A stretch of 64,000 nucleotides of DNA from assembly GCA_904377855.1 (NCBI GenBank), contig CAJFGS010000006.1, positions 27,958 to 91,957 on the forward strand, in the 5' to 3' direction. Positions 53,682 to 62,356 of the stretch are shown here, piece after piece (within the stretch, counting starts at the first letter, position 1; every line of letters starts with the position of its first letter). The translations under genes and the position numbers were made by a program. Below the pieces are notes generated by a model. That model made no database searches, was not told where the DNA came from, and saw only the letters and a program-made list of their open reading frames with translations. Source of the stretch: Candidatus Avimonas merdigallinarum (GTDB taxonomy: Bacteria > Bacillota > Clostridia > Oscillospirales > Acutalibacteraceae).

Positions 53682-53779
53682 GGGCTTCCGTTTTCGGGCG
53701 ATACCGGAAGGCGCGGCTAACCCCGTCCGCATTCCGGTCTGTATAGATGCCAATTTGGAAGAAAAAAGGAGGATTTCCA

Positions 53780-56092
53780 GTGAAAAGCTTGAAACGGTTC
53801 CTGAGCGCCACCCTGTCGGCGGCCCTGTTGTGCAGCCTGGCGGTTTCCGGCGTCTCCGCGGACGACGCGGCTGCGTCCACCGCAAGGCCGACCGTCACCC
53901 TGGTGGAAAGCGGCTTCGAAAACGGCCTGGAAGCGCCGTTCTCCGCCAATGAAAGCGACGAAGGCCAGTCAGCGACGGTGACCCCCGTTTCCCTGGAAGG
54001 GGAGCTAAACCCTTATCTGCACCTGACCAACCGCACGGCGGGCAGCCCGAGTTCCACCATAATGCAGAACGTACTCACCCAGCTGAAGGCCAACGGCGTG
54101 GACGGCAAATACTATGTCACCGCCCGCATTAAGCTGGATACGGCGGGGGACACCGCCTACGTCGACCCGATGATCCAGGGGTCCGGCGGGCTGCAGCTTC
54201 GGCCGGAGGGGGGCGGTCTGCGCTTTGCCGTCACCGACGAGTGGACCACCGTCGGCCAGTATGAAGACGGCTCCTATGCGGCCCTCTCTGTGGCCCTCGG
54301 CACCTTTGACGCCGCGTCTCTGGAGACGCTGACCTGGGCGAAATTCTATTTCCGCCTCTTCACCACCGACGTCACCACCGAGAGCGGCGCGCAGACGCCC
54401 TATGACGGCGGGTACTCGATCGACGACGTGACCCTGTGGTTTGTGCCGAACGACGGCGCGCCCGAGAAGGTGACCACGGTCGGGACCAATATCCTGTCCG
54501 ACGGCACCTTTGACGCACATTTGAGCGATCCGGACTATTACAATACGCAGAAGGCGGAAGGCGATTCCTGGTATGTGGCCACCGATAATGACGCGCCTAC
54601 CGGCACGCCGAAGGTGACGGCCACGGTGGAGAAGGAAGGCGACGCTGCGGGCGAGGAATATGTACATACCGGCACCGGCGCGCTGCACATCACCAACCGC
54701 CCGGGCGTACAGCAGAGCATTGCGGTAGACCTGAAGGATGCGGTTTCCCGCGTCGGCGCGCTGAGTCAGGACGAACATTACTACATCTCCGTGTGGGTAC
54801 GCGCGGAAGACGGTCAGACCATTAAGGTGCAGCCCATCTTCGGGAGCAGCCTGGCCTCGACCATGGGCAACGGCTATATTCTGCCCCGGGACGGCGGCTA
54901 TGTGACCGTTACCGACGAATGGACCGAAGTCGGCATCGACGTGTCTGGCGAATACCTGCCCTTCCTGATTAACGGCGATGCGAACGCCGGCAACTGTGAT
55001 CCCTACGGTGCGACTTGGGCGTCTATTCGCCTTGCGACGGAGGATACCGCCAGCTTCTATGTAGACGACTTCAAGGTAATGGGCCCGCAGCCGGTAGGCG
55101 ATGCGGTAGAGGCCTTTATCCAGGCGGTAGAAGCGCTGCCGGCTCCCGCTGACATCACCCGGAGCCATGAGGGCCTCCTGACCACGGCCGAAACGCTGTA
55201 CGCCGGGCTGTCCTTGGACGCCCTGGACGACGAACAGACGGCGGCGGTGGCCGCGGCAAAGGCGACGCTGGACGCGGCTCGCGCAGCGTTCGATGCCCTG
55301 CCCGCCCCCAAGAATCCCTTTGTACCGGAATATGATTACGAAGACGAGGCCAACCTGATTGCACCGTACGGCGACCTGGAATCCTTCGGCACGAATGATT
55401 ACATCTGGAATGAAGAGAATTCCGAAGGCGTCCCCACCTATACTTTGGTTACCGATCCGTCGGTTGCCCACGGCGGGAACAACTGCCTGCTCATTAGTGA
55501 CCGTGAGAAGCTCCAGCACGGCGCGGCATATACGCTGACCGATGTTATCAAAGACAACGGCGGCGGCAAATATTACTTCTCCTGCTGGATGCGGACCAAG
55601 AACCCCGGCGACGAGATGGATGTTTTCCCGCTGCTGTATATCGGCGGACAGGGGAAGGAATTCTATATTGACAATGATACCCGTTATCATATCACCAACG
55701 AATGGACTTTCGTCGGTGTGACCTATGACAACATCGAAGGGTATTACAAATCCAACGGGCAGGAAATCCCTGACCTGGACGACACGGCCACCTATGTCGC
55801 TCTGCGCTTCTACGGTCAGAACGAGATGTGGGAGAGCGAGGCGGACGGCGCTATCTACCCCGACTACTACATCGACGACCTGAAAGTTTGGAAGTACTTC
55901 GACGGCCAGGAAGACTATGTAGATCCCGACGCGCCCGCCCCGACGGATCCGACCGGTCCCTCGGATACGGACGACAACACGGACGATCCGACCCCAGGCG
56001 GCCCGGATACCGGTTATGCGCTGCCTCTGGCTCTGCCGGTTATGGGTATCCTTTCCCTGGGCGCGGTGATTTTGACCCGCAAACGCAAATAA
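53780..56092 (+). CDS. large surface protein with three carbohydrate-binding-like domains and PDTG anchor
   Basis: 770 residues from GTG 53780 (AAAAAAGGAGG upstream). Signal peptide (1-27), three related beta-sandwich modules (about 35-225, 235-435 and 525-720), each ending with a YIDDL/YVDDFKV-type strand, a helical insert (about 440-520), an acidic Pro/Asp spacer and GGPDTG-hydrophobic helix-TRKRK, a sortase-like sorting signal. No catalytic motif. Likely a wall-displayed glycan-binding protein; the same architecture in miniature as the gene at 8758. Confidence 0.75.
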   Translation: MKSLKRFLSATLSAALLCSLAVSGVSADDAAASTARPTVTLVESGFENGLEAPFSANESDEGQSATVTPVSLEGELNPYLHLTNRTAGSPSSTIMQNVLTQLKANGVDGKYYVTARIKLDTAGDTAYVDPMIQGSGGLQLRPEGGGLRFAVTDEWTTVGQYEDGSYAALSVALGTFDAASLETLTWAKFYFRLFTTDVTTESGAQTPYDGGYSIDDVTLWFVPNDGAPEKVTTVGTNILSDGTFDAHLSDPDYYNTQKAEGDSWYVATDNDAPTGTPKVTATVEKEGDAAGEEYVHTGTGALHITNRPGVQQSIAVDLKDAVSRVGALSQDEHYYISVWVRAEDGQTIKVQPIFGSSLASTMGNGYILPRDGGYVTVTDEWTEVGIDVSGEYLPFLINGDANAGNCDPYGATWASIRLATEDTASFYVDDFKVMGPQPVGDAVEAFIQAVEALPAPADITRSHEGLLTTAETLYAGLSLDALDDEQTAAVAAAKATLDAARAAFDALPAPKNPFVPEYDYEDEANLIAPYGDLESFGTNDYIWNEENSEGVPTYTLVTDPSVAHGGNNCLLISDREKLQHGAAYTLTDVIKDNGGGKYYFSCWMRTKNPGDEMDVFPLLYIGGQGKEFYIDNDTRYHITNEWTFVGVTYDNIEGYYKSNGQEIPDLDDTATYVALRFYGQNEMWESEADGAIYPDYYIDDLKVWKYFDGQEDYVDPDAPAPTDPTGPSDTDDNTDDPTPGGPDTGYALPLALPVMGILSLGAVILTRKRK

Positions 56093-56113
56093 CCAACCGC
56101 TTTTCCTTTTCAA

Positions 56114-56149
56114 GAGAAGGGGACGGCCGGTCCCGGCCGTCCCCTTCTC
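56114..56149. terminator. perfect 17-bp hairpin downstream of the surface-protein gene
   Basis: GAGAAGGGGACGGCCGG and its complement around TC. No T tract follows, so termination is uncertain; it may stabilise the upstream mRNA. Its GAAGGGGACGG core is shared with the terminator at 24279. Confidence 0.5.
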
Positions 56150-56200
56150 CGAAAGGGCGAGCAAATTCTCTGTTCACCGACAGAAAGGTGTGAAAATACG

Positions 56201-57070
56201 ATGGAAGACCAGCCTTATCTGAATTTAGGCCGTCCGCTGGGTTCCTGGGTTTGGAATGTGTCCTATTATGTGGTGAACCCGAATGAACTGTTCCAGTTCT
56301 GCCGGAAGAACCATGTGACGGAACTCTATTTTTCTATCAACCGCGATGTAACGGATGCTCGGTATAAGGAACTCATCCAATATGGCGCTTCCTGCGGGAT
56401 CCGCGCCGCGGCGCTTTCGGGCGGTCCCGATTGGATCCTGTCCGAAAAGCGCAGCTATTTCAGGGAATATCTGGATCGGGTGGATTCAATCAATGCCCTC
56501 TGTGGGGATGGCCCCCGCTTTTATTCTCTGCATCTGGACGTAGAGCCGCATGTCCTCCCGGAAGTTAAACGGGACGGGATGGAGCCTTTTATCTCTCAAT
56601 TTGTCGATCTTATCCGGGAGGCCCGGCTCCAGGCGGATAAGCGCGGCCTTCAGTTGGAATGGGATATTCCCGCTTGGTTTGGACGGTTCCATGACGAGGA
56701 GAACGACTGTTCCCTGCCCGAAACTATTTTCCGTTACTGCGACGCTGTGGGCGTCATGGCATACAGCGATTCGGCGGAAGGGCAGTGCCGGGCTGTCATG
56801 CCGAATGTGGAAGTGGCGAAAAAGACCGGGAAGCATCTGATGATCGGCTGCGAGACTATGAATCTGGACGAAGCACGCCGGGAGGACGGAAACTGTGCCA
56901 TCTCCTACTTTGAAGAAGGGAAAAACTATATGTACCGGTGCCTGAACACGATCATGCACCGGGTGGAAGAAACCTACGACGCATTCGGTTTTGCCATCCA
57001 TGACGCCCAGCGCTGGATTGCCCTGCAGCCAAATGTGCTCCCGGAATATGCGGAGGTGTACGGAAAGTGA
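56201..57070 (+). CDS. cytoplasmic HLDVEPH-family protein, paralogue 3
   Basis: 289 residues, no signal peptide or lipobox, just the domain: LGSWVWNVSYY, VTELYFSINRD, IRAAALSGGPDW, FYSLHLDVEPHV (HLDVEPH at 111-117), LEWDIPAWFG, VGVMAYSDS, LMIGCETMN and GFAIHDAQRW. Same motif order as the two lipoproteins at 33818 and 35173, so it defines the family core at about 280 residues. It overlaps the GH94 gene by four bases, which ties it to intracellular breakdown of the imported sugar. Family not recognised; hydrolase role inferred. Confidence 0.7.
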   Translation: MEDQPYLNLGRPLGSWVWNVSYYVVNPNELFQFCRKNHVTELYFSINRDVTDARYKELIQYGASCGIRAAALSGGPDWILSEKRSYFREYLDRVDSINALCGDGPRFYSLHLDVEPHVLPEVKRDGMEPFISQFVDLIREARLQADKRGLQLEWDIPAWFGRFHDEENDCSLPETIFRYCDAVGVMAYSDSAEGQCRAVMPNVEVAKKTGKHLMIGCETMNLDEARREDGNCAISYFEEGKNYMYRCLNTIMHRVEETYDAFGFAIHDAQRWIALQPNVLPEYAEVYGK

Positions 57071-59670
57071 ACGCACTCGAAAATGTAAACCGCCTGGCAG
57101 AGGCTGCTGCAAGGGTTCATGCCGGCGGCAGCCAGGATACGGCTTTGCCCAGCCGGGCCTGGTTTATCGGGAACGATGAAATCCTTACCTTCCCCCGGGA
57201 CGACGGCGACTGCCGTTATCCTTATGGAAGCGGCGGCTTCAATTTCTGGGCTTATACCTCGGGCTATATGCACAGCAATGAAGGGATTTTTTCCCCTTTT
57301 CTGCGCGGCGCAGAGGGACAAGAGCCGAAAATCTGTTGGTTTGCCGGCTTCCGGCGGCCGGCCGGCGCGGCGCAGGAACTGGATGTTGTCCCTCTTCTTG
57401 CTGTGCCGGATTCGGAAGACGGCGCGCTCCGGTATGCAGTGTTCAACAAATCCTTTGTCACCTATGTCACCGAGACGCATGGCCTGCGTTTCAGCCTGCG
57501 CGTTTATATCACGGCGGAGCGGGCTACCCGGTTTACCCTGGGCGTCCAGAATTTGTCACAGGCAGAAATCGATTTCTGCCTGTCTGCCTATATCAACCCC
57601 TTCCTGTTGCACGATGTTTTTGAAAACGGGGAAAACCGCTGGTTCCGCGAAGTAACGGTCCTGGACGGGGAGGGCCTCCCGGATTTTGTGGTGCGGTGCA
57701 ACGAGTCAATCAGCCGCACCAAGCAGGTGTCCAATTACGGGGTACTGACCCGTACCCTCTCCCTGTACGGCGGCGCGGCGCTGACTGGCCATGAAGAAAC
57801 CACCTCCCGCGCCGCGTATGTCGGCGGGAGCCGGTCCAGCCTCCACCGGCCGCGCGGCGTGCTGGCCGGAAGTTTTGGAAAGCCGCGCCATGTCACTTCC
57901 TTTATCGAGGTGGGAATTTGCGGCGATTTGCAGTGGCTGGCTCTCCCTGCGGGGGCTTCCCTGCGGGAGGATATCGCCTTTTCTTACCGCGTACATTGCG
58001 AGGATGCTGCGCCGGTGGCGGAGATGCGGGCTGCCCGGCCCTCGCCGGAGATGTTTGATGCCGACCTCGGGGAACTTGTCCGCGTGGAAGAGGGGAAAAG
58101 CGCGGGGCTGAGAATCGCGTTTGAAGGCGGGGAACACGCCGCTTTGCCCGCACCTGTGATGAACGCTTTCATGGAACAGCTCAAAAAACAGGTGGAATTC
58201 TGCGCTACGATTAAGGGGTATATCCAGCTCAGCACCAGCTCGCTCATCGGGATCCGGGATGTGTTCCAGGCGCTGGAAGCATATATGCTCTGGCAGCCGG
58301 CTGCTGCCCGTGCGAAAATGCTGGAAGCGCTGGGATTTACCGATCCTTCCGGCCGCTGCCCACGGCAGTACGCCCTGCCCGTGCGCGAGGGCGCAGCGCC
58401 GGCGATGGACCTGCGCCCCTTTATCGACCAGGGCGTCTGGGTAATCTCCACCATTGTGACGTACCTGAAGCTGACCGGCGATTTCGGCTTTTTACGCGAG
58501 ATCTGCGGGTATTACGAGATCGTGGACGAAAAGAAGCGATTAGTGAGAAAAAGCAGCGAGCAGGACACGGTGCTGGAGCACATGCTGCGGATCGTGGGCT
58601 GGCTGCTGGATAAAACGGATCCGTCTACCGGCTGTATCCGCGTGCTGTTCGGCGACTGGAACGACGCGCTGGACGGCCTGGGCACCAGCCGGGATCCGGC
58701 GCAGGAATACGGCAGCGGCGTATCGGTGATGGCCGCCGCGCAGGTCTGGCAAAACCTCAACGAGATGATGGAGCTGCTTTCCTTGCTCGATGCGGACCGC
58801 TATTCGGATACCATTACCGAGTATTCCGAACGGGCGGACCGGCTGGCTGCCGGCCTGAAAAAATACGGTATTGTGTATAACGAGCAGGGCGATGCCCGCA
58901 TCAGCCACGGCTGGGGCGACGGTATTTCTTACTATGTGGGAGGCTGGCACGATCCGGACGGCCTGGCCCGGCGCAGCCTGACTTCCAATGCTTTCTGGGT
59001 GCTGAGCGGATTGGGCGATCGGGATCCCAGCCTGTACAACGTGATTAAAAACGATATCCTGGCGCTGGACTCCAAATATGGCCTGAAGACCTTTGACCCG
59101 CATTTCGAACCGGATGTGAAGGGGGTTGGACGGATTCCCAAACTGCCCGCCGGCACGGCGGAGAATGGGGCGCCGTATATCCACGCTTCCATGTTCGGCA
59201 TTATGGCGCTGTTCCGCATGGGCTGTGCCGAGGACGCCTGGCGGGAGCTGTTTAAATCGTTGCCAATGACCCATGACGCGGTGTCGGTCTCCCCGTATGT
59301 CATGCCAAACTCCTATGGCTATAATCCGGACAAGAACATCGACGGGCAGTCGATGATGGATTGGCAGACCGGCAGTTCCAATGTCGCGCTCAAAACGCTG
59401 GTGCGTTATGTGGCAGGGGTTTATCCCGAATACGATGGCGTTTGGGTTCAGCCCGCCGCCTACTGCCCCTATAACGGGTTCACGGCCGAAATTCCGCTGA
59501 AGGGCGCGGTGCTCAAGCTGCACTACCGGCATACCGGCAGCCCGGAGCGGCGTTTCTTCCTTGACGGGCAGCCCGCCAAGGGGCAGTACAGCGAAGAGAT
59601 GAAACTCCACCGCTTGTGGATACCCGCCGGCCGGCTGAACGGCACGGTAGAGGTCACGGTGGAGGATTAA
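57067..59670 (+). CDS. GH94-type disaccharide phosphorylase
   Basis: 867 residues, GTG start in a GTGA overlap with the upstream gene, no signal peptide. N-terminal beta-sandwich (about 1-300; RDDGDCRYPYGSGGFNFWAY...SFVTYVTETHGLRF), helical linker, (alpha/alpha)6 catalytic barrel with LFGDWNDALDG (general-acid Asp in GDWND, 529-533), and a C-terminal jelly roll with PYNGFTAEIPLKGAVLKLHYRH. GH94 enzymes phosphorolyse beta-linked disaccharides to sugar-1-phosphate plus sugar. With a mutase, NagA and NagB behind it, a chitobiose-type or other GlcNAc-containing substrate is the best guess. Confidence 0.85.
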   Translation: MNALENVNRLAEAAARVHAGGSQDTALPSRAWFIGNDEILTFPRDDGDCRYPYGSGGFNFWAYTSGYMHSNEGIFSPFLRGAEGQEPKICWFAGFRRPAGAAQELDVVPLLAVPDSEDGALRYAVFNKSFVTYVTETHGLRFSLRVYITAERATRFTLGVQNLSQAEIDFCLSAYINPFLLHDVFENGENRWFREVTVLDGEGLPDFVVRCNESISRTKQVSNYGVLTRTLSLYGGAALTGHEETTSRAAYVGGSRSSLHRPRGVLAGSFGKPRHVTSFIEVGICGDLQWLALPAGASLREDIAFSYRVHCEDAAPVAEMRAARPSPEMFDADLGELVRVEEGKSAGLRIAFEGGEHAALPAPVMNAFMEQLKKQVEFCATIKGYIQLSTSSLIGIRDVFQALEAYMLWQPAAARAKMLEALGFTDPSGRCPRQYALPVREGAAPAMDLRPFIDQGVWVISTIVTYLKLTGDFGFLREICGYYEIVDEKKRLVRKSSEQDTVLEHMLRIVGWLLDKTDPSTGCIRVLFGDWNDALDGLGTSRDPAQEYGSGVSVMAAAQVWQNLNEMMELLSLLDADRYSDTITEYSERADRLAAGLKKYGIVYNEQGDARISHGWGDGISYYVGGWHDPDGLARRSLTSNAFWVLSGLGDRDPSLYNVIKNDILALDSKYGLKTFDPHFEPDVKGVGRIPKLPAGTAENGAPYIHASMFGIMALFRMGCAEDAWRELFKSLPMTHDAVSVSPYVMPNSYGYNPDKNIDGQSMMDWQTGSSNVALKTLVRYVAGVYPEYDGVWVQPAAYCPYNGFTAEIPLKGAVLKLHYRHTGSPERRFFLDGQPAKGQYSEEMKLHRLWIPAGRLNGTVEVTVED
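57558..57583. promoter_or_regulatory. proposed LacI operator F (inside GH94), perfect 26-base palindrome
   Basis: ACAGGCAGAAATC followed by its exact reverse complement; the core AGAAATCGATTTCT is the perfect version of the motif. It codes QAEIDFCL. Position 500 bases into the gene makes it a possible roadblock or auxiliary site, or a coincidence of codons. Confidence 0.45.
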
Positions 59671-59706
59671 CGAAACAGTGCCTGGCGAGAAAGGAGCAGG
59701 AGGAGC

Positions 59707-61119
59707 ATGATCCAATTCGGAACAGGAGGGTGGCGCGCGGTCATCGGCGACGGTTTTACCAAAGCCAACGTCCAGCTTTTGACCGCCGCCCTGGCGCGGA
59801 AGATGAAGGACGAAGGGGCCGATTCCGCGGGCTTTGTCGTCGGCTATGACCGGCGGTTTCTGTCGGTGGAAGCGGCCCAGTGGGCGGCGGAAGTAATGGC
59901 GGGAGAAGGGATCCCGTGCAAGCTCATCAACCGGGAAGCCCCGACGCCGTTGATTATGTTCACAGTCAAATACTATGAGATGTACTACGGTATGGCGGTT
60001 ACTGCCAGCCATAACCCCGCGATTTACAACGGGATTAAAGTGTTTGTCAAGGGCGGCCGGGATGCGGACGAAACCGTTACGGCGGATATCGAACGGTATA
60101 TCGCGGCCACCGATCCCTCTTCAATCCAACCGGTGCCGTATGAGCAGGCTTTGGCGGAGGGGCTGGTGGAGGAGATCAACCCTCAGAACCCCTACCTGGA
60201 TTCCATCATCCGGGGGATTAATATGGACGCAATCCGGAGCCGGGGGCTGAAAATCATCCTGGATCCGATGTACGGCGTGTCCAAAACTAGCCTGCAGACC
60301 ATCCTTTTGACTGCCCGGTGTGATGTGGATGTGATCCATGACCGTCACGACACCCTGTTCGGCGGCCGCCTGCCCGCTCCCAATATAGAGACGCTAAACG
60401 CTCTGCGCAATACGGTGCTGGAGCGGAAAGCGGATATCGGCATCGCCACCGACGGCGATGCCGACCGGCTCGGGATTATCGACGATAAGGGTGAGTTTGT
60501 CCATCCCAACCAGATCTTGGTCATCCTGTATTATTACCTTCTCAAGTATAAAGGGTGGCATGGGCCGGCTGTGCGGAATATCGCGACCACCCATCTGCTG
60601 GACAAGGTAGCGGCAGCTTTCGGGGAGCAGTGCTATGAGGTCCCGGTGGGCTTCAAGCATATTTCGGCCAAAATGCTGGAGACCAACGCCGTCATTGGCG
60701 GCGAGTCCTCCGGCGGCCTGACCGTACGGGGGCATATCCAGGGCAAAGACGGCATTTACGCGGCCTCTCTGCTGGTGGAAATGCTGGCGGTAGCTGGCAA
60801 AAAGCTGTCCGAAATTTACGAAGAAATTGTGCGCGAGTATGGCCGGCTGGTCATGGCGGAGCGGGATTATCGCTTCCCCCCGCAGCGGAAAGCGGAGATC
60901 GTGAAGCTGCTGCTGGAGGACAAAGAGCTGCCGGAATTCCCCTGCAAGATACAGAAAGTGTCTTATCTGGACGGTTGCAAGGTGTATTTCGAAAACGGCG
61001 GATGGATCATTGCCCGCTTCTCGGGTACCGAGCCTCTTATCCGTATTTTCTGCGAAATGGGGGACGGGGCGGAGGCTGACCGCATCTGCGATATCATGAA
61101 GGCTTTCCTGGGCCTGTAA
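59707..61119 (+). CDS. phosphohexomutase (phosphoglucomutase/phosphomannomutase family)
   Basis: 470 residues. Motifs in order: phosphoserine loop TASHNPAIYNGIKVF (Ser101), Mg2+ loop DGDADRLGIID (249-), sugar loop GGESSGG and phosphate-binding RFSGTEPLIRI. Converts hexose (or N-acetylhexosamine) 1-phosphate to 6-phosphate. Placed between the GH94 phosphorylase and NagA, GlcNAc-1-P to GlcNAc-6-P is the natural inference. AAGGAGCAGGAGG precedes ATG. Confidence 0.9.
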   Translation: MIQFGTGGWRAVIGDGFTKANVQLLTAALARKMKDEGADSAGFVVGYDRRFLSVEAAQWAAEVMAGEGIPCKLINREAPTPLIMFTVKYYEMYYGMAVTASHNPAIYNGIKVFVKGGRDADETVTADIERYIAATDPSSIQPVPYEQALAEGLVEEINPQNPYLDSIIRGINMDAIRSRGLKIILDPMYGVSKTSLQTILLTARCDVDVIHDRHDTLFGGRLPAPNIETLNALRNTVLERKADIGIATDGDADRLGIIDDKGEFVHPNQILVILYYYLLKYKGWHGPAVRNIATTHLLDKVAAAFGEQCYEVPVGFKHISAKMLETNAVIGGESSGGLTVRGHIQGKDGIYAASLLVEMLAVAGKKLSEIYEEIVREYGRLVMAERDYRFPPQRKAEIVKLLLEDKELPEFPCKIQKVSYLDGCKVYFENGGWIIARFSGTEPLIRIFCEMGDGAEADRICDIMKAFLGL

Positions 61120-61141
61120 ACAGAAGGGGAGCGGATGCATT

Positions 61142-62353
61142 TTGTCCACACAGGAACAAACGCTGTTTACCCATGTCCGGCTGGTAACGCCCGAACGGAT
61201 CCGGTACAATCTGTCGGTGTTGGTGCGGGGAAACCGTATCGCCGGCGTCTATCCTGATGAAGGCGTACCGGCAGCGGACGCACGGGTAATCGATGGGAGA
61301 GGCCGCTACCTGGCTCCTGGGTTTATCGATATCCATTGCCACGGCGGGGGCGGCCATGACTTTATGGACGCAACGGCCGAGGCTTTCGCCGGCGCGGCTG
61401 AAACCCATGCCCGGTACGGTACCACCACGCTCCTTCCTACCACGCTGGCGGGGGATGATGAAGACCTCCGCAAAACCTTTGAAGCCTTCCGCCGGGTGAA
61501 AGGAATCCGGCATAATGGGGCGAATATGCCGGGAATGCATCTGGAGGGGCCTTACTTTTCCGTGGAATATAAAGGGGCGCAGGACGAAAAATACCTGCGC
61601 TGCCCCGAACCGGCAGACTACCGGCGGATTGCGGCTTGGGCACAGGGGACAATCCTGCGCTGGAGCGCTGCCCCGGAATTGCCGGGCGCCGGTGAATTCG
61701 CCGCCTTTCTACGAGAGGAGGGGATCGTCCCCTCGATTGCCCACACCTCCGCCACTTATGACGACGTGCTGGAGGCATATGAAAACGGCTATCGGCTGAT
61801 TACCCACCTGTACAGCGGGATGTCCACCATCACCCGCGTCCGGGGATTCCGGGTGCCGGGCGTGGTGGAGAGCGCCTATCTGATCGACGGAATGCGGGCG
61901 GAACTGATTGCAGACGGCTGCCACCTCCCACCGGCGCTGCTGCAGCTTGCCTATAAAAGCAAGGGCGCGGGGAATTTGGTGCTGGTGACCGATGCAATGC
62001 GGGGAGCGGGTATGCCGGAAGGCGAAAGCATCCTGGGCAGCGTAAGCCACGGCCAACAGGTCTTTATTGAAAACGGGGTCGCCTATATGCCGGATCGAAC
62101 CTGCTTTGCCGGCAGCGTGTGCACTGCCGACCGGCTGGTACGTACCATGGTACAGCAGGCGGGCGTCCCCTTGTGCGAGGCGGTGAGGATGCTAACGGCT
62201 ACCCCGGCTTCCGTCATGGGTTGGGGCCGCAAAGGCGCTATCGCTTCCGGTATGGATGCGGATCTGGTGCTGTTTGACGATGCTATCCATGTGAGCCTGA
62301 CGATGGTAGAAGGCCGCGTGGTGTACCAAAAGGAAGAGACAAAGGAGATATAG
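61142..62353 (+). CDS. nagA: N-acetylglucosamine-6-phosphate deacetylase
   Basis: 403 residues, TTG start at 61142 with AGAAGGGGA upstream. Amidohydrolase fold: APGFIDIHCHGGGG with His65/His67, GMHLEGPYFS, AHTSATYDDVLEAYENG, THLYSGMS (family has HLFNAM), LVTDAM and the C-terminal beta-sandwich ending ADLVLFDD. Removes acetate from GlcNAc-6-P to give GlcN-6-P. Three bases before nagB, so the two are coupled. Confidence 0.93.
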   Translation: MSTQEQTLFTHVRLVTPERIRYNLSVLVRGNRIAGVYPDEGVPAADARVIDGRGRYLAPGFIDIHCHGGGGHDFMDATAEAFAGAAETHARYGTTTLLPTTLAGDDEDLRKTFEAFRRVKGIRHNGANMPGMHLEGPYFSVEYKGAQDEKYLRCPEPADYRRIAAWAQGTILRWSAAPELPGAGEFAAFLREEGIVPSIAHTSATYDDVLEAYENGYRLITHLYSGMSTITRVRGFRVPGVVESAYLIDGMRAELIADGCHLPPALLQLAYKSKGAGNLVLVTDAMRGAGMPEGESILGSVSHGQQVFIENGVAYMPDRTCFAGSVCTADRLVRTMVQQAGVPLCEAVRMLTATPASVMGWGRKGAIASGMDADLVLFDDAIHVSLTMVEGRVVYQKEETKEI

Positions 62354-62356
62354 GTC

